DNA of 64,000 nt from Enterovibrio norvegicus_B (GTDB lineage Bacteria > Pseudomonadota > Gammaproteobacteria > Enterobacterales > Vibrionaceae): assembly GCF_002876705.1 (NCBI RefSeq), contig NZ_MDAG01000013.1:186001-250000 (forward strand), given 5' to 3'. The notes beneath the pieces are model-generated. The model saw only the letters and a program-made list of their open reading frames with translations, did not search any database and had not been told where the DNA came from. This document shows, piece after piece, positions 61,733-64,000 of this stretch. Position numbers and translations under genes: made by a program. Every line of letters starts with the position of its first letter. Within the stretch, counting starts at the first letter, position 1.

Positions 61733-63397
61733 TTACGCTTTTGGTTTTAGATCCAATACGTGTAACAAACGCTCGGGAACACCCGCCCAAGATAAAGGAC
61801 GACCTTTCGGGTTCTCTTCACTCCACCAACCCGTGAAGCGGCTTTCATTAAATTGGTATACATCAACACCGGACATCACAGGAATCGTCACTTGGTTTTC
61901 AGCAATTATTTTCTGGATTTTATGCGCGATGACCATTTGCTCTTCTTGATTGCCCGTTTTGTAGAAGCTATCAAGCAGCGTATCTAGCTCTTCATTCTTG
62001 AAGAAATGCATCGCGAAGCGTGGCATGCTCGCGCCTTCTTGATAACGAGAGTGGTACGCGCTGTTCCAGTAGCGATGTGGATCTGCACCGTTGAAGTAGT
62101 TGGTGTAAGCCACGTCATACGTGCCCGTTACCATGGCTTTGTTGTATACCGCGAAATCTGCAGTGCGCGCTTTAGCGTTGATGCCGACGTTTTGCAGCTG
62201 CTCAACACCCAACTGAACGGTGTTGTTGAAGTCAGTCCAACCTGTTGGTGATTGAAGCTCTAGCTCGATTTTTTTACCGGTTGGCGTTTCAATAAAGCCG
62301 TCACCGTCGATATCGACGAAGCCCGCCGATTTCAACATCGCTTTCGCATTCTCAACACTGTATGTGTTGAAGCCTTTGTATTTGTTATAAACGTCTTTGT
62401 CAGCCCAGAATTCAAAGACTTTACCTAAGCCAGATGCGTAGTCATTCACCACGCCGTTACCGTAAAACGCGATATCGATGATCTTTTGGCGGTCAATCGA
62501 CATGGAGAACGCGCGACGGAAATCGACGTTGTTGATGGCTTCATTGTTACCAGGGTGTGGTGTTTTGAAGTTCAACATGAAAGCTTGCGCACTCGCAGCG
62601 GGGTACCAGTACTTGTGATTAGGGTTACGAGCCGCGTAGGTGCTATCGATGTCTGGGATAAACGCTGCCGTCCAATCCAATTCAGATTTAATGATTTTAC
62701 CCAACAGTTGGTCGTTGTTTGCAATCTGTGGAACGCGCAAACAGTCAACTTCTAGGTTGTCGTTGTCCCAATAATTTGGGTTACGACACTGCACATAAAG
62801 TTGCGGTGTAAACGTATCGATCTCGGTGAACGGACCTGAGCCCACTGGGTTTTCGTTGGTAAACATTTCAGGTTGTTCAACCTTTTCCCAAATGTGTTTT
62901 GGCACGATTGGAATGGTCGAAATTTCGTAAGGCAGGTTAGAGTTCGCTTCGGTCAGATTAAAGATAACCTTGTCACCATCACGCTCTATGCTCTTGATCC
63001 AACGGTCCATGCCTTTCGGGTCAAGCTCAGGTTTTTCATGAATCAGTTTGAACGAGTAAACCACATCTTCCGCAGTGAATGGCGTGCCGTCTGACCATTT
63101 CACACCTTCGCGGATAACGAAAGTCACTTGGGTCAGGTCTTCAGACATGTAGTAGTCTTTCGCCAAACGCATCACCGGCTTGTTGCCGTGCATTTGGTTG
63201 AAGATCACCAATGGCTCATAAATAAAATCCGTCGTTGTACGCAAGTTTGTCGCTAGGTACGGGTTGAAGTTACGTATCATCGTTGGATAAAAATCAGACA
63301 CGATAGTGAGCTGATTTTTTTCTGCAGCAATGGCAGTGGGTGCAGTTAGCGCAGCCAGCGTGAGCACCGCAAGTTTTTTATATTTATTCGTGACCAT
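61733..63397 (-). CDS. Peptide/oligosaccharide-binding protein, CBP-like (SBP family 5)
   Basis: A 554-residue periplasmic binding protein with a signal peptide (about 1-25, ending AIAA). It is family 5 (OppA/DppA type), with the YEPLVIFNQMHG and GVKWSDGTPFTAEDVVYSFKL segments. From memory the sequence resembles the Vibrio chitin-oligosaccharide-binding protein CBP, including FTNENPVGSGPFT, CLRVPQIANNDQ, and a C-terminal GWWSEENPKGRP stretch. The downstream GlcNAc-Asn amidase and aminopeptidase instead point to GlcNAc-bearing peptides as cargo. That specificity is inference. Confidence 0.93.
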   Translation of the reverse strand: MVTNKYKKLAVLTLAALTAPTAIAAEKNQLTIVSDFYPTMIRNFNPYLATNLRTTTDFIYEPLVIFNQMHGNKPVMRLAKDYYMSEDLTQVTFVIREGVKWSDGTPFTAEDVVYSFKLIHEKPELDPKGMDRWIKSIERDGDKVIFNLTEANSNLPYEISTIPIVPKHIWEKVEQPEMFTNENPVGSGPFTEIDTFTPQLYVQCRNPNYWDNDNLEVDCLRVPQIANNDQLLGKIIKSELDWTAAFIPDIDSTYAARNPNHKYWYPAASAQAFMLNFKTPHPGNNEAINNVDFRRAFSMSIDRQKIIDIAFYGNGVVNDYASGLGKVFEFWADKDVYNKYKGFNTYSVENAKAMLKSAGFVDIDGDGFIETPTGKKIELELQSPTGWTDFNNTVQLGVEQLQNVGINAKARTADFAVYNKAMVTGTYDVAYTNYFNGADPHRYWNSAYHSRYQEGASMPRFAMHFFKNEELDTLLDSFYKTGNQEEQMVIAHKIQKIIAENQVTIPVMSGVDVYQFNESRFTGWWSEENPKGRPLSWAGVPERLLHVLDLKPKA

Positions 63398-63958
63398 TAA
63401 GAGTCCTTACTACATGTTCATTGGTGAGGTTTTTAAATATGCACTTAAACGCATTATTCAATGAGCGACACTATGAACGCATTTTAATAATGTTCAATTG
63501 ACGAAACTCTCAAAACGATATTTTAAATTATTTATTACCTTTTCAAGATCGCGATCTCATATCCATAAAGGCAATTAATAAAAATCAGTTAAAAAACAGA
63601 ATCAGACCACGTATTAATTTATTTTACACACAAAGAAACCGACAGAGAGTTAAACAACCCTAGCCAGCAATATATATTTTAAATAGTAATGAAAGGAGTA
63701 AGCCATGAATAGTGAATAGTAATTTATTCCAGCATTTTTCAATTATGACTTTCAGTGAAGGAAGATCACATACTATTCCTATTGCTCCATTTAATTCACT
63801 CAGGTGATCTTAAACAGATTAAGGGAAAGTGCAGAGTGGATTAATCGTACAAATGCTGGACAAGCGTCGCCAAACAGCCGAACCGTGATATGTGCTGAAA
63901 AAATCAGCAAGCAATATGAAAAGCCTCTAAACCTCTAAGTAAGTAAGTAACCAAGCCC
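63398..63958. other. Promoter region of the glycopeptide operon
   Basis: About 560 nt without a gene. Its left part should hold the minus-strand operon promoter. An imperfect dyad with arms TGAAC/GTTCA (about 63473-63495) lies about 75-95 nt upstream of the start codon and is a weak operator candidate. The right part contains the tetranucleotide run AAGTAAGTAAGTAA near 63937-63950. Confidence 0.5.
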
Positions 63959-64000
63959 CTAGGCAATACTTCTTCGCAGCGCGCTGAGCTGCTCGATATC
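63959..64000 (-). CDS. Possible C-terminal end of a truncated gene
   Basis: The minus strand from the window edge reads DIEQLSALRRSIA and then TAG (63961-63959). The composition fits a real C-terminus, but 13 codons cannot prove a gene or name a product. Confidence 0.3.
   Translation of the reverse strand, partial: DIEQLSALRRSIA

Noticed and set aside
63937..63950. AAGTAAGTAAGTAA as a phase-variation tract
   Set aside because: Only about three repeats and no gene or promoter visibly linked to it.

Overview
The window reads as chromosomal DNA of a marine gammaproteobacterium of the family Vibrionaceae. The strongest evidence is a complete syp-type symbiosis/biofilm polysaccharide locus in the gene order known from Vibrio (Aliivibrio) fischeri. 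A chitin-oligosaccharide-binding-protein-like ABC transporter, a VgrG/DUF6931/PAAR trio and a typical CNA-type nucleoside carrier fit the same family. The genus cannot be fixed from sequence alone; Enterovibrio, Grimontia or Photobacterium-like hosts are plausible.

Layout. 1-8.8 kb: housekeeping and stress genes (HchA-type glyoxalase, a quinone-reductase-like oxidoreductase with a divergent LysR regulator, RhlE helicase, tRNA-Ser(UGA), an acetolactate-synthase-like TPP enzyme paired with an aldehyde dehydrogenase). 8.8-38.1 kb: the syp-like locus. sypA-G (STAS switch, OmpA lipoprotein, exporter, kinase-like protein, SypE phosphatase/kinase, SypF hybrid sensor, SypG sigma54 activator) are followed by a reversed nucleotide-sugar epimerase, then sypH-K, an exosortase module, sypM-O, a GH123-like secreted glycosidase and sypP-R. 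Five good -24/-12 (sigma54) promoters lie before sypA, sypH, sypI, sypM and sypP, each preceded by SypG-type enhancer-like sites, so the locus looks like one SypG regulon split into five transcription units.

The most unusual part of the locus is between sypK and sypM. The position of sypL is filled by a polytopic protein with the Cys/Arg/His triad of exosortases. It is translationally coupled to a 199-aa membrane-anchored protein of unknown function and to a secreted DUF4114 protein that ends in a PEP-CTERM-like tail. This suggests protein sorting built into the polysaccharide machine. The GH123-like enzyme and the epimerase are further additions to the classical gene set.

38.1-46.6 kb: nucleoside transporter, an orphan T6SS tip cluster (VgrG, DUF6931, PAAR) without a recognisable effector, a LysE-type exporter, a divergent ArsR/ArsP-like pair, arginase and a small membrane protein. 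46.66-50.99 kb: an AT-rich 4.2-kb insert carrying a DUF1800/DUF1501 pair, bounded by 143-bp direct repeats of the 3' end of a GNAT acetyltransferase gene. This looks like an island-style insertion that displaced the gene's original end, with no recombinase inside.

51-55 kb: the intact GNAT gene, a Crp/Fnr-type regulator divergent from an unrecognised secreted protein, and two small outer-membrane beta-barrel proteins. 55.1-63.4 kb (minus strand): an operon for a peptide-type ABC transporter whose binding protein resembles chitobiose-binding CBP, followed by a leucyl aminopeptidase and an N4-(beta-N-acetylglucosaminyl)-L-asparaginase. Together these suggest uptake and breakdown of GlcNAc-asparagine glycopeptides. 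The right edge may hold the end of another minus-strand gene.
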